Assembly (NCBI GenBank): GCA_001247695.2
Contig: LGRX02035512.1
Span: 1 to 64,000 of the forward strand
Source: Cymbomonas tetramitiformis
Lineage: Eukaryota > Chlorophyta > Pyramimonadophyceae > Pyramimonadales > Pyramimonadaceae
Reading direction: 5' to 3'
DNA length: 64,000 bases
Shown here: piece by piece, positions 1-10,235 of the stretch
Layout: every line of letters begins with the position of its first letter
How positions within the stretch are numbered: the first letter of the stretch is position 1
Position numbers and translations under genes: made by a program
Notes under the pieces: model-generated
Database searches by the model: none
What the model saw: the letters and a program-made list of their open reading frames with translations, nothing else
Told to the model about the DNA's origin: nothing

Positions 1-232
1 CGACAAATATTTGGTACAGATGTTCGGGGTTGATTGGCAACAAGTCTACACTCTCGAATATTTCGCTAGAGTCCATGTCCATTAGGGTGTAGCTTTGTTC
101 TTCGGAAACCTTGAACATTTTGCGAAGCACGGCACCAACCGCGTACGGTTCTCCTTTTGCGTAAGAAATAGGTACCTCGGTAATTGTTTGCTCCTCATTG
201 TTGTAGACTACTGAAAAATTTTGTTTCGACAT
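1..232 (-). CDS. Edge-truncated ORF of unknown function
   Basis: Read on the minus strand from ATG at 230-232, the frame stays open for 77 codons to the window edge, so the protein is partial. It begins MSKQNFSVVYNNEEQ and is fairly acidic, with no motif I recognise. It is transcribed away from the methyltransferase gene that starts at 671, leaving a divergent spacer of about 440 bp. Such a pair could belong to one mobile element, as in transposon T later in the window, but no terminal repeats are visible here. The open frame and unbiased composition favour a real gene. The product is unknown. Confidence 0.4.
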   Translation of the reverse strand, partial: MSKQNFSVVYNNEEQTITEVPISYAKGEPYAVGAVLRKMFKVSEEQSYTLMDMDSSEIFESVDLLPINPEHLYQIFV

Positions 233-670
233 TGTTTTCCTACATGCTAACGCTGAAAAAATGAGGTTTTTGTGAACTCACAGCGCTGCTACAGAATTAA
301 CTATAGCGAACTTGACGTAAAAATTTATCGGTGACACTGTCTCTCTCGATATTTTTTCCGTAAACGCGGTGTTAAACAGTTAACAGTCGCGTGACAGAGG
401 CAGTCGTGGCTGAAGCGGTGACAGAGACTGTGGGGGACTTAGAAGCAACAAGGTGACAGCCCGCGCGAAGAAACTGTCGACTCGACAATTTTTCCAAGAA
501 CGCGGTGTCAACCAGGTGACACGCTACTCGCGTGACAGAGTCGGCGGAGTCAATATTTATTCCACAGAAACTTTAAAAGCGAAGTCTTGAAACTGATTCC
601 GCGCGCGTTTTTGTCTTCCCTTGCTTTTGAAACTTCTTTCGTTTCTTAACCGCGTAAAATTCGTTGAAAG
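233..670. promoter_or_regulatory. Divergent spacer with imperfect direct repeats
   Basis: No gene is seen here. Two related segments (about 350-400 and 480-537) share the strings ACGCGGTGT and CGCGTGACAGAG, with extra GTGACA cores between them. The spacer separates two divergent ORFs, so it presumably holds both promoters. No TATA box was assigned. Confidence 0.35.
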
Positions 671-3600
671 ATGCCAAGAGGAAAGCCTAGAGGAAAGGCG
701 ACCGCAGCAGGAGCAGCAGAAAGGCCTGCCTTTCGCCACAATTACCAGGAGGTCTTTGAGACCCACTTCGTTGAATTGAAGCCGGAAGCTTTGCTTTCGG
801 AGTGCTGGTTCGGCGATAACCCGCGTGGGGACGAGAATGATGGTGAGGCTGTGAAAGCCTCTTACGCACAGCATGGGAAACTCCGTGACGAGCCGGCAAT
901 GTTGTGGGCAAAACTGCCCACAAAGCGACCATCGCACTACGAGCATGTTCCCAAACAGTAAGCGCTCTAGCTCCACGCAGCTTCAATTGAACTTGCTTTG
1001 TACTAAGAGATTGCAGGTAACTTTATTTCCTTGCTGCTGGTTTTCAATAGAAATTAGCTCGTTTCCTTCCGTTTTAACATTAATGTTAAAACGGCTCTCT
1101 TCTGCTTGTTTTCAATAGAACTTAGCTCGTTTCCTTCCGTTTTAACATTAATGTTAAAACGGCTCTCTTCTGCTGTTTTTCAATAGAAATTAGCTCGTTT
1201 CCTTCCGTTTTAACATTAATGTTAAAACGGCTCTCTTCTGCTGTTTTTCAATAGAAATTAGCCCGTTTCCTTCCGTTTTAACATTAATGTTAAAACGGCT
1301 CTCTTCTGCTTGATTTCAATAGAAATTAGCTCGTTTCCTTCCGTTTTAACATTAATGTTAAAACGGCTCTCTTCTGCTTGATTTCAATAGAAATTAGCTC
1401 GTTTCCTCCCGTTTTAACATTAATGTTAAAACGGCTCTCTTCTGCTTGATTTCAATAGAAATTAGCTCGTTTCCTTCCGTTTTAACTTTAATGTTAAAAC
1501 GGCTCTCATTTGCTTGATTTCAATAGAAATTAGCTCGTTTCCTTCCGTTTTAACATTAATGTTAAAACGGCTCTCCGTTGCTTTTTTTCCGTGCGAAAGT
1601 TGTCCGTTCTCTTTGTTTGCGCATTAATGTTAAAACGACCCACCGTTGCTGCTTCTCGATGTAACAGTGTTCGTCTCTTTCCCCTTTAGCCTCAAAGTTA
1701 AAACGGGTCTTCGTGGTTGTCTTTACCGCAGGTCTGCCAGTGTTGAGTCTACAACGGAACAAGGGTCGGATATTTCCTCTGATTGTGGTTCACGTGGTCT
1801 CCTTGTTGATCCGTCTTCAGCTTCAGAGAAAGAAGGATCTAGCGTTGTCGCGCTTTGCGGCTGGTACACATGTCCAGACTTAGCAGTAGCTAGGCGTCGC
1901 CGTAGAAACAAAGTTGCTTCACAACGTGCTGAAGCTAGTAGAAAAAAGCAAAAGCTTTATAGCAACGGAGTCCCCGATTGGATGTTAGATTCCCAGTGGT
2001 GAACTAGTAGGAAACGATTGAAGTGGAAACAGTTTAAAATGTAATAGTTATTTTGTTTCTTAGTGTATTTCTGATTGTGTATTTTTTATTGATGGTTGTT
2101 TGTACAGTTTCAAGTACACGTGCATCGACGGGCATGGGAGAGAGGCTTTTTATTCCAGCGCCCATCAGTTTGGGTGTGTTCTACGTCAGAAGGATGTGGC
2201 CCCTGGAGACCGCATGTTCCTAACACACAATGCGAACATCCTCGACGAGAACCTAAGTCTCGAGGAGATCACCACTCTGGCGGTGGCAAAGATCTCAGTA
2301 AACGATTCCGGATCAAAGACCCGGACTTGTTTTCAGGATTACTCGATGTTCAAGTGAGTTGTTCAATCGTAGTTCGTTTGGAACTTGTTCTTTACATGAA
2401 AAAGAATTGTACTCATTCATATTTTTTTCGGTGGGTATGTTTTGTTCAGGTGGAACATCCTCGCATTCCAGAAAGTCACCAAGAGGAAATTAAAGTCCAC
2501 AGACCTTCTAGCTCAGTACCAAAGTACTGAGTTTGATCAACGCTTTTTTACTCGACTTTTGAAAATAGTGGAGTACCTTCAAGACAAGACGAAGACGGAG
2601 GAAATCATTCGCAAGTGTTGCAACGTACTAGGCAAGGGCTGTTGTCTGAACTTCGATAGCTTGTACAGCAACAAAGAGCTGGAGAGGTTGTCTGTGGCGC
2701 AGCAGCTCCAAGTTTTCGAGGAGTGTCTCAAAAGCCTACCTTTCGTGGAGAACACGCAGGGAGGTGGTGTACGGAAAATCGTGGACACAAAGAAGCTGAA
2801 GCTTGCGGAGGGCGCCCCAAAGCCAACCCGCATAATTACTTCACCCAGATCCTTCACGGATTGCTGTACGGCTTTCTGGATGAGGTCCATCACCATGGCA
2901 CACATCCATTCCATGGGAGGCAAGGTCGTGGACTCGGAGAAGTCCACTCAGTGGCTGAACAGCCTGAATCAGGGAAAGCACGACAGCATCCTGTTGGGAG
3001 AGGTGCGTGTTGCTCCAAAAACTATTTCGTTTTGGAAAATACGATTGACCTGTATGTTGAAAAAACCCACCTATTTTGTTCAGGCGGACAACATAAAGGC
3101 ACCTACCGCGGTGAACACGGGCCGCCTTTGTGGAAAAGAAGACTTCTACATGAAAAAGGCGGTGAAGAAGTACATCGACCATTGTCGTTGGAAAGAGACA
3201 AGTGAAGTTGCGGACAAATCCGAGGACGAGGACCGTGAAAATTCTGAGGTGGAGAACAACGGTGAATCTGACATTGAGCAAGAGGAGATGGAGCAAGATG
3301 ACTTTGCTCTTACCGACGAGGAAGATGAAGTAAGGGACGCCAGACTCTTGAGGAAAGAACAACTGCGGGAAGTCCAGGCGTTTGAGGCTCGTGCCGCTGA
3401 ACTCACCATGGCTCAGAAGCGGAATCAGGAGTTCAAAGATGAACGGTGAGTAAACAGCTTTGCTTTTGGTGTGAACCTTTTCACACAAGGTGCTCACACA
3501 TTAACGGTTTCCCAGGGACAACATGGAGGCTATCGCTGCAGAACTCGAAAAGTCGAGAGCACAAGATTCAGAGGCGGAAGAAAAACTGAAGGCCAAAATG

Positions 3601-5273
3601 GAAGAGAAGGCTGCGGAGGTACTTGCGGAGAAGCTGGCTCGGGCTAAGGCTCGTGCGTCGGAGCCAGCAGTCTCAGAGGAAGACGAGGAAGTGCCTCAAC
3701 CACCGCTGGATCTTTCCAACGTCACGGCAGAACGGGTCTTTCCCACAGGTACCGTGTTACGTAATGGCAAAGAACCTGACTTTGACGAGGCCCAAATGGA
3801 GGAACTGTACGGTTTCATCGCGTTGAGGTATTCGTCATTGGAGTACGAGAAGGACTACGAGGTGTACGTCGAAGTCCGGTCGTCGGCTGACATCACGAAA
3901 GAGGCAAAAGGAGGCAAGAAGCAGAAGAAGGCGAGGCCGGATCCCAAGATCATGTTCCGCCTACGGAAGCACAAGCTGGCGGGAGCTGTCCAAGATCCGA
4001 TTGTGTTGACTTCCCGGGCGGTGCTTGGAGCAGGTAAGCACCTATTTTGGTGTGTGTAAACATTCCTTACTACCTTACTAGTGGTTGGATATTCCAGAGG
4101 CTAACCCAACCGTTTTGCATTACAGGCATTCCCTTGCTGACTCTCGTCCTCGGCACGTACGAGGAGATCGCAAAGGACTTGCATCCCACGTTACTGGAGG
4201 GAGTTGGGGTCGCGGCGATCATCACGGATGTGCCTTGGGGTGATGAGAAGGACACCGGGTACAACACAACCGTTGATTGGGGGGCTGCCCTGCGGGCAAT
4301 TAGCACGGTCTTCGACCTGAACGCGGCATTGCCGGACGAAAGCAAGAAGCAGGACCTGGGCAAGACGGACGGCGAGGGCATTGTGTTTGCCATGGGTGAC
4401 ATCACGGCTCTCAACACAATTAACCAAGAGGCGTTAAAGAATCGTTTTAAGGTACGCAGACTACTTTCTTGTGAGCATTTGCAATAGCATGCTAGACATG
4501 ACACATTCTGAGTATGTATGTTTTCACAGGTCTACAAGAACATGCCGGGGTTTGTGTTATTGGATGGTGTACGTCAATCTGAAGTACGGGGAAACACTCC
4601 GAGTGCTTCGGGCCATTTGTACACCACATTCACGCGGGCACTGAACAAACCCAAGCTGGATTACCGGAAGGCGGTCTTGTTGAAGTTCGGTCCGGAGCAC
4701 GAGAATATTTGTCAAGTGCAGACCCTGACAAATTTCTTTTGCGGCAATGTCCTCGGCCCATTGTCGATCACGGAGTTGGAAAACCTGGAGATGGTGCTCG
4801 AGAAGAACGTGAAAGAGTTTGGCGCCAAGGAACAATGGTCGAAAGATAAAATTAATGAAATGGTGCAGACTCTGTGTGAGAAGGCGAAGGTTCGTTTCTC
4901 AGAATATGGCGATTCGTTCCAGGCGTTGCACTCGTCAGGAACGTTCAAGCACAACTGCCAGGTGTCGGGATGCGCGGCATTGAAGGGAAAGTGCAACGAA
5001 AACGGGAAGACCTTGGTGGTGGGGCAGAAGAGTGTTGAACTCGGGGAATACCTCGTGGAAAGGTACACGTCCGCTGCGGGTCAGGTGGTGATGGACCCAT
5101 TCATGGGGTCGGGAAGTGGGGGGGTTGCGGCCCTGCGAAAGGGACGTTGTTTCATTGGGTACGAACAAAAGGAAACCAACTACTTTTCAGCGGTCTTTCA
5201 TCTCAGCTGCGCCCTCCAGAAGATGATTGAGGGGGACGAGGTTTACGTGGTGATGAAGTACCAGACCCCATAG
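671..5273 (+). CDS. Eight-exon gene: acidic coiled-coil protein with beta-class DNA amino-methyltransferase domain
   Basis: Exons inferred from GT-AG junctions that keep frame: 671-957, 1732-1998, 2108-2353, 2450-3002, 3084-3445, 3516-4033, 4126-4451, 4530-5273. They sum to 3,303 nt (1,100 aa plus stop). The middle (about residues 480-680) is very acidic and then Glu/Lys/Ala-rich, probably coiled coil. Near residue 773 is TDVPWG, resembling the catalytic (D/N/S)PP(Y/F/W) motif with the second position changed. Near residue 1041 is DPFMGSGSGG, a SAM-binding motif I. Catalytic motif before SAM motif is the order of beta-class N6-adenine/N4-cytosine methyltransferases. The spliced structure shows it is eukaryotic. 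Methylation of DNA is inferred; an RNA substrate is possible. Exons 1 and 2 are the least certain, because intron 1 is 774 bp and repeat-filled. Confidence 0.7.
1039..1640. repeat. Tandem array of a palindromic 64-70 bp unit inside intron 1
   Basis: Eight near-identical units and one degenerate one. Each has a perfect palindrome made of CCGTTTTAACATT followed directly by its reverse complement, then CTCTCTTCTGCT and TTTCAATAGAAATTAGC spacers. Conserved symmetric cores point to a dimeric protein-binding site or cruciform rather than chance. The array lies within the 774-bp first intron of the methyltransferase gene. Confidence 0.85.
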
Positions 5274-5817
5274 GCTCTTGTTAGCCGTTTGGCCAAGTGT
5301 AAGCGGGAAGGTCCCAAAGGATGAAGAGCTGTGCACTACAGTTTTTGCCGCAGCACCAGTTTGCCAACTGCCATTACAAATGTTGAATAGAGAATACAGC
5401 AGACCAATAGGAAGGTTTTTCGCGAGTCGAGAAGGGGCGGGACCACCGCGTTAGTATTGAGGTGTAAGAACTACCATCGGTAGACTGTCTATATTTTGTT
5501 TAACCCGGCCAGAACACCGACAGCCCTGACCAAGAGTCTTGGTGCAGGCCTCGGTTTCCCCCAAAACCTTTTGCATATCCACGGAGGGTTGACAAATTGC
5601 CGCACGCGACAATAAAATTAACAACCTAGTGCGGTGCGTAAAAAATCCTAAGAAAAAATGCACTTAAAAAGTAATGTTCTACATGAGTATCAGCTCGGTA
5701 TAATCATAGGTCCTTTGTAGTGGTGACACAATCTTTTCACATATCATTTTTACATAACTCGGGTCCTCGTTACCTCGTAACCTCGTTGTTTGTGTTTGGT
5801 GACTCCTTCAGACTCAA
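5274..5817. other. Intergenic DNA downstream of the methyltransferase gene
   Basis: No gene is seen. At about 5518-5550 it holds a segment (CCCTGACC, then GAGTC, then GGTGCAGGCC) that recurs at about 60,947-60,977, so a small dispersed repeat is likely. The stretch ends where homology to a Ty3/gypsy Pol begins abruptly. Confidence 0.5.
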
Positions 5818-8800
5818 ATCCGGTTCTTAGGACACGTTGTATCCCGCAAAGGCAGTCAACCGCAACATGACAAGTTGGCGGCTATCCGAGACTGGCCTGA
5901 CCTGGAGCACGCGACTCATGTACGACAGTTTCTAGGTCTCGCCGGATACTACCGCCGCTATGTCCTAGGGTTCTCGGAGATTGCTCATCCCCTGACCCAG
6001 CTGACAAAAGGGGATGCAACCTGGGAATGGGGAGCTACGCAAAAGTGGGCCTTCGAAGAGATCAAGGCTGCTCTGTGTGTCTCCCCTATCCTCGCCCTTC
6101 CAGACATGAAGGCAGCAGCTGACGGTATTCACCCGTTCGTGGTTCAGACAGACGCCAGTGGTGTAGCCCTCGGCGGAGTTCTGATGCAAGATGTGGGTGA
6201 AGGGCTTAAACCCATCGCCTTCGAGAGTCGACAGTTTTCAGGAGCCGAGCAGAACTACCACGCCGGCGAAAGGGAACTCTGTGCCCTGCACCACTGCACT
6301 ACCCAAACCTGGAGGCATTACCTCATCTTCACCGAATTCCAACTCCAGGGAGATCACAAGCCGCTGGTATGGCTCATGTCTCCCGGGCAGCCACTCAGTC
6401 GTCGACAGGCTCGCTGGTACATGGATCTCGTAGAAGTTGGAGTACCAGAAATGGAGTATATCCCTGGCGCCCTACTATGGGTACCTGACGCGCTATCTCG
6501 GCGGCCGGACTACAAGGATATCTCGGCCAGAGATGGACTCCTGGAAGCCGGTTTCGTGGATCCAGAAACGGGTCTTCCCAGCCGCCCCAATGCCAACCGA
6601 GCGTCGGCGGGAGGAAGGCCACCGTTTCGACCTGCCGCTGGGAAGGAATCCCGACAAGGCCGCACGCCTCTCGGGGTAGTAGACCCAAACCGAATCAAGA
6701 GTCGGAAGATCCCCGACTCTCAGGGAAAACCCGAGGCTACCGCAGCCCTGTCGGTTCAAGGAGCCCTTCGCTGGATGGACACGCCTGACCTTTGGCTCGA
6801 TGCCCTACACACGTTGAATACTCTCGACACGCTGGATGTGCCCAACCTTCACCAGTCGCCGGGAGACTCCAAGCTTGAGGTAGAACCGACTCCTGTAGGG
6901 GAACCCAGTGACCGACAAGATTGGAAGTTGCGAGCAGATATGTTCGATTACCTGAACCAGGAGTACGGTCCGTTTGACGTAGACGCCTGTTGCGACTTGG
7001 GCGGACAGAACCGGCAAGTTAACCGATTTTGGTCCGACTGCCTAAAGGAAGAATGGCGTGGGCTCAACGTCTGGTGCAACCCACCCTTCTCTTCCAGTCA
7101 CATCACTATTGAGGCGGTTCTCCGAAAATACGTCGAGGAATGGCGAAAAGATCCTGAGCACACTTCCGCCTTGTTCATTCTGCCCGATTTCCAGTCTCGG
7201 ATGCCGCAGTGGAGGCAACTGTTTCGGTCCGCTGGAATGAGGATCGAGTTCATCATTCCCACGCACGACTCGTATGGAGAAGCAGTGCAAATGTTCGAAT
7301 CCCCGGATGGAACTCGTCTCAATCTACCCTGGCCCATACTGGTGGTTTACGCTCCTGCGGCACACCAGAGGGTTAAGCGGGAGAGGAAGACCAGTCCCGC
7401 TCCGGAGATTATACTCAAGGGAGAGGCGGCTCGACTCAGGGATCTGTCGACAGAAGTTTCCAGTGGTCAGTTCCTCAAGGCGCTGCGAGCAGAGTACCTG
7501 CGACCAGGACCGCTGAAGGATCTCAAGGAGGAAATTTCGAATGCCCCGCATCAGCGGACGCGAGATTTCTGCATCACCGGCAACGTGCTGTGGCGCATTT
7601 GCGCCGGACGGTACCAACTGGTGCTAGGAGAAGATTCGCCCGTGCGAGAGATCGTCCTCCAGGACGCGCATGCCTCGGTGTCATCCGGTCACGCGGGACG
7701 GGACAAAACCCTGGAAAGGGTTCTGCGAAGATTCTGGTGGAAGCGCGCTACGGAGGATGTCGGACGCTGGGTAGCCTCCTGCAACACCTGCCAATCAGTT
7801 CGGCCAAGGAATTGTTACCCGGACGGTCTTCTGAACCCTCACACCATTCCCACCAGGTTATGGCAAGTGGTGAGCGTGGACTTCGTTACGGGGCTACCCG
7901 TCACTGCTCGAAATCATGACGCGTTCGCTACCTTCACCTGTAATAAGCTCAGCAAGATGGTGCATGTGGTACCTATGAACTTCCAGGACAGTTCCGCCGA
8001 AATGATCGCCCGCATGTACTTTGACCACATCTGGAAGTACCACGGCACGCCCATGAAGATAGTTTCCGATAGGGACCCTCGGTTTCAGGACGCCCTGTGG
8101 AAGGAGCTCATGCGACTAATGGGGGTTAAAGTAGCCTCAACGACCCCTTACAACCCTCGGTCTGATGGTCAAGCAGAGCATACTAACCGAGTGGTGGAAG
8201 ACATGCTGCGATCCTTCGTTGGAAGTCGGATTCGTTGGAATCCGGAGGACTGGGATCAGTGGTGCACGAATGTCGAGTTCGCCATCAATGACACCCGCAG
8301 TGACGTGACGGGATTCACGCCTTTCGAGTTGGTTTTTGGACATTCGCCCATGTCTCAGCTCGACCTGTTTCTGCAAGCTGCTAAGGGCGATTCTCCTCAG
8401 CGCAAAGGTGGAGAAGGGTCCGCTCATGCGATGGCCAGCCGATTTTCTGCCCAGTTAGCGGACGCTCGCGTTAAGCTGGAGCTGGCGCAGCAGCGGCAAC
8501 GCACCCAGTTTGATCAACGACATTCCCAACAGAGCTTTCGGGTCGGAGATCGTGTTTGGGTTGAGGCTAAGCACTTGACAGAGAACATCATGGACCGCGA
8601 ATCCTACCGCAAACTCAGTCCCCGCTGGCACGGACCTCTGGTAGTCGTTGAGCAATTCTTCAGTGACCAGCAGCGCGATCTCCCAGAATTGGACCGTGGT
8701 GCCCCAGTGGCGTATCGATTGAAGCTTCCTCCTAAATGGCGCATTCATGATGTGTTTGCCCAACACAGACTAAAGGCGTGCACCACCGCGGAGGAGGCCT

Positions 8801-9948
8801 TCGCTCGTCGCCGGGAAGTTCCCACACCTGCCAAAGTCATGGTGGATGGCCAGGCTCAGACCCACGTGGACCGAATCCTGGCACGACGAGTGCGAACTAC
8901 CAAAGCTGGAAAGAAGATCGAGGAATTTCAAGTACGCTGGACGGGGTACTCCAAAGCACATGACGAGTGGAAAACCCGCGCGGATCTTAACTTCGGGGGT
9001 CCCTTGGAGCAACTCTTAATCTTTGAGAATGAGCGACTCACCCAGGAAGGACGAGCAAAGGAGAAAGCTCTCCATGACGCGCGCAGTCAGCGGTTGGCCC
9101 GACGACAGCAGAAGGCCGCCCTGAACGCCATGGAAGTGGACGAGTCCAATCCGGACTATCTCCTCAGATCAGTTACGGAATCGCCTCCCTGTCTGCCCTG
9201 GGAAAGTTACTCTCAGGTCACCAACTCTTTCATCACTGTTCTCAAGACAGGACACGGGTCAACCGGAAATCAGCGACCTTTACGGATCTTAGTTCTCTTC
9301 AGTGGGACTGGGTCTGTAGAGAGAGAATTCCGAGCCTGTTATCCACAGGCGGAGGTAGTCACCGTGGATAGTGAAGATAAGTGGGATCCGACCTTCGTCT
9401 CTGACGTGCGCGACTGGGAATTCCGGAAGTTCCGACCAGGATTCTTCGATGTCATTTGGGCTAGTCCTCCATGCACCGAGTACAGTCAAGCGAAGACTAC
9501 TGGGGTGAGACAGTTGCGAGAGGCGGATGCCTGTGTGCGTCGCACTCTGCAAATCTTGGACTACCTGAAACCTAAACACTGGTTCTTGGAAAACCCTATG
9601 GGAAGGTTTCCCTTCGCTCTGCGTTTCAGACCTGTGGTCCGAAGTTTGGCTCCCCCTTTGGTCTGTTCGTATTGCATGTACGGTACTAGTTTCCGTAAGC
9701 CCACCTGTATTTGGACATCTTCACCGCCTCCTACTCCGCTTCGTCTGTGTTCCGCGGAGACGCCCTGTGTACACCGGCGAGTGTTGGGACAGCATCCGAC
9801 AACCGCGCAGCTGGGGCCTCATCCGGATCAATCTGGCGCTGGATCATCAGAGTCCGTGTACCCCATACCGACTGAACTACTTCGTCAACTATTTGGGCAT
9901 CTATTCACAAATCGCAGCTCCACCATTGCATGCGCTTATCACGAGTGA
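5818..9948 (+). CDS. pol: Pol polyprotein (partial): RNase H, Dam-like, integrase, chromodomain, C5-methyltransferase
   Basis: A single open frame that starts inside the RT. RNase H shows acidic residues in TDASG, GEREL and GDHKPL (about 6150-6360). At about 6960-7350 FDVDACCD and, 30-odd residues on, WCNPPF resemble phage-type Dam adenine methyltransferases. Integrase has an HHCC finger (about 7666-7800) and a DDE core (DFVTG, SDRDPRFQ, DGQAEH). A chromodomain (FQVRWTGYSKAHDEW) lies at about 8860-9010. The last 190 residues form a C5-methyltransferase-like domain: LFSGTGSVE (motif I), SPPCTEYS with the catalytic Cys (motif IV), WFLENP (motif VI), then a Cys-rich CMYG...RKPTCIW segment. Both methyltransferase motif sets are intact, although the element has lost its front half. 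Confidence 0.85.
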   Translation: MRFLGHVVSRKGSQPQHDKLAAIRDWPDLEHATHVRQFLGLAGYYRRYVLGFSEIAHPLTQLTKGDATWEWGATQKWAFEEIKAALCVSPILALPDMKAAADGIHPFVVQTDASGVALGGVLMQDVGEGLKPIAFESRQFSGAEQNYHAGERELCALHHCTTQTWRHYLIFTEFQLQGDHKPLVWLMSPGQPLSRRQARWYMDLVEVGVPEMEYIPGALLWVPDALSRRPDYKDISARDGLLEAGFVDPETGLPSRPNANRASAGGRPPFRPAAGKESRQGRTPLGVVDPNRIKSRKIPDSQGKPEATAALSVQGALRWMDTPDLWLDALHTLNTLDTLDVPNLHQSPGDSKLEVEPTPVGEPSDRQDWKLRADMFDYLNQEYGPFDVDACCDLGGQNRQVNRFWSDCLKEEWRGLNVWCNPPFSSSHITIEAVLRKYVEEWRKDPEHTSALFILPDFQSRMPQWRQLFRSAGMRIEFIIPTHDSYGEAVQMFESPDGTRLNLPWPILVVYAPAAHQRVKRERKTSPAPEIILKGEAARLRDLSTEVSSGQFLKALRAEYLRPGPLKDLKEEISNAPHQRTRDFCITGNVLWRICAGRYQLVLGEDSPVREIVLQDAHASVSSGHAGRDKTLERVLRRFWWKRATEDVGRWVASCNTCQSVRPRNCYPDGLLNPHTIPTRLWQVVSVDFVTGLPVTARNHDAFATFTCNKLSKMVHVVPMNFQDSSAEMIARMYFDHIWKYHGTPMKIVSDRDPRFQDALWKELMRLMGVKVASTTPYNPRSDGQAEHTNRVVEDMLRSFVGSRIRWNPEDWDQWCTNVEFAINDTRSDVTGFTPFELVFGHSPMSQLDLFLQAAKGDSPQRKGGEGSAHAMASRFSAQLADARVKLELAQQRQRTQFDQRHSQQSFRVGDRVWVEAKHLTENIMDRESYRKLSPRWHGPLVVVEQFFSDQQRDLPELDRGAPVAYRLKLPPKWRIHDVFAQHRLKACTTAEEAFARRREVPTPAKVMVDGQAQTHVDRILARRVRTTKAGKKIEEFQVRWTGYSKAHDEWKTRADLNFGGPLEQLLIFENERLTQEGRAKEKALHDARSQRLARRQQKAALNAMEVDESNPDYLLRSVTESPPCLPWESYSQVTNSFITVLKTGHGSTGNQRPLRILVLFSGTGSVEREFRACYPQAEVVTVDSEDKWDPTFVSDVRDWEFRKFRPGFFDVIWASPPCTEYSQAKTTGVRQLREADACVRRTLQILDYLKPKHWFLENPMGRFPFALRFRPVVRSLAPPLVCSYCMYGTSFRKPTCIWTSSPPPTPLRLCSAETPCVHRRVLGQHPTTAQLGPHPDQSGAGSSESVYPIPTELLRQLFGHLFTNRSSTIACAYHE

Positions 9949-10021
9949 ACCTGTGTTCTTAGCCTGTCGCCTAATGATCCTGAATAACCTGCGAGATGCT
10001 CAAGGCTAAGAGGGGAGGAGT
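5818..10021 (+). mobile_element. 5'-truncated Ty3/gypsy element (P2)
   Basis: Homology to element P begins abruptly inside the reverse transcriptase (the RFLGH region) and runs through RNase H, Dam-like domain, integrase, chromodomain and C5-methyltransferase to a polypurine tract (about 10,008-10,020). The purine tract is followed by TTGTGCCAGG, the same junction seen at the 3' LTR of P. LTR, gag, protease and most of the RT are missing on the left, so this copy cannot move on its own. The 3' LTR starts at 10,022; its end was not found. Confidence 0.85.
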
Positions 10022-10235
10022 TGTGCCAGGAGCCACTTCGGGGAAACTCCGCAGACAAATAGTTCTCAACGAGAATGGCTCGGTGCGATGGAAGATAGTG
10101 CCCGAGGGCACCCCGGAGGTTCCGGCAATGCACCAGAGTGACGTGCGCTGCACCCTGGGGTCCTGGCCCTACATCGTGGTGGGGCATGACATGGGGCTGA
10201 GGCGCTAGGTACGTAGGCGCCCAGGCGGATGGGCG
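9949..10235 (+). other. Polypurine tract and start of the P2 3' LTR
   Basis: The tract AAGAGGGGAGGAG (10,008-10,020) is followed by T and then TGTGCCAGGAG at 10,022, closely matching the PPT/LTR junction of P at 53,314-53,338. After this the sequence no longer matches the P LTR. An open stretch at about 10,023-10,208 looks protein-like but ends in TAG, and no function can be given. Confidence 0.65.

Noticed and set aside
1039..1640. Regular repeats that could suggest a CRISPR array
   Set aside because: The spacers are themselves repeated, the units are palindromic, there are no cas genes, and the setting is a eukaryotic intron.
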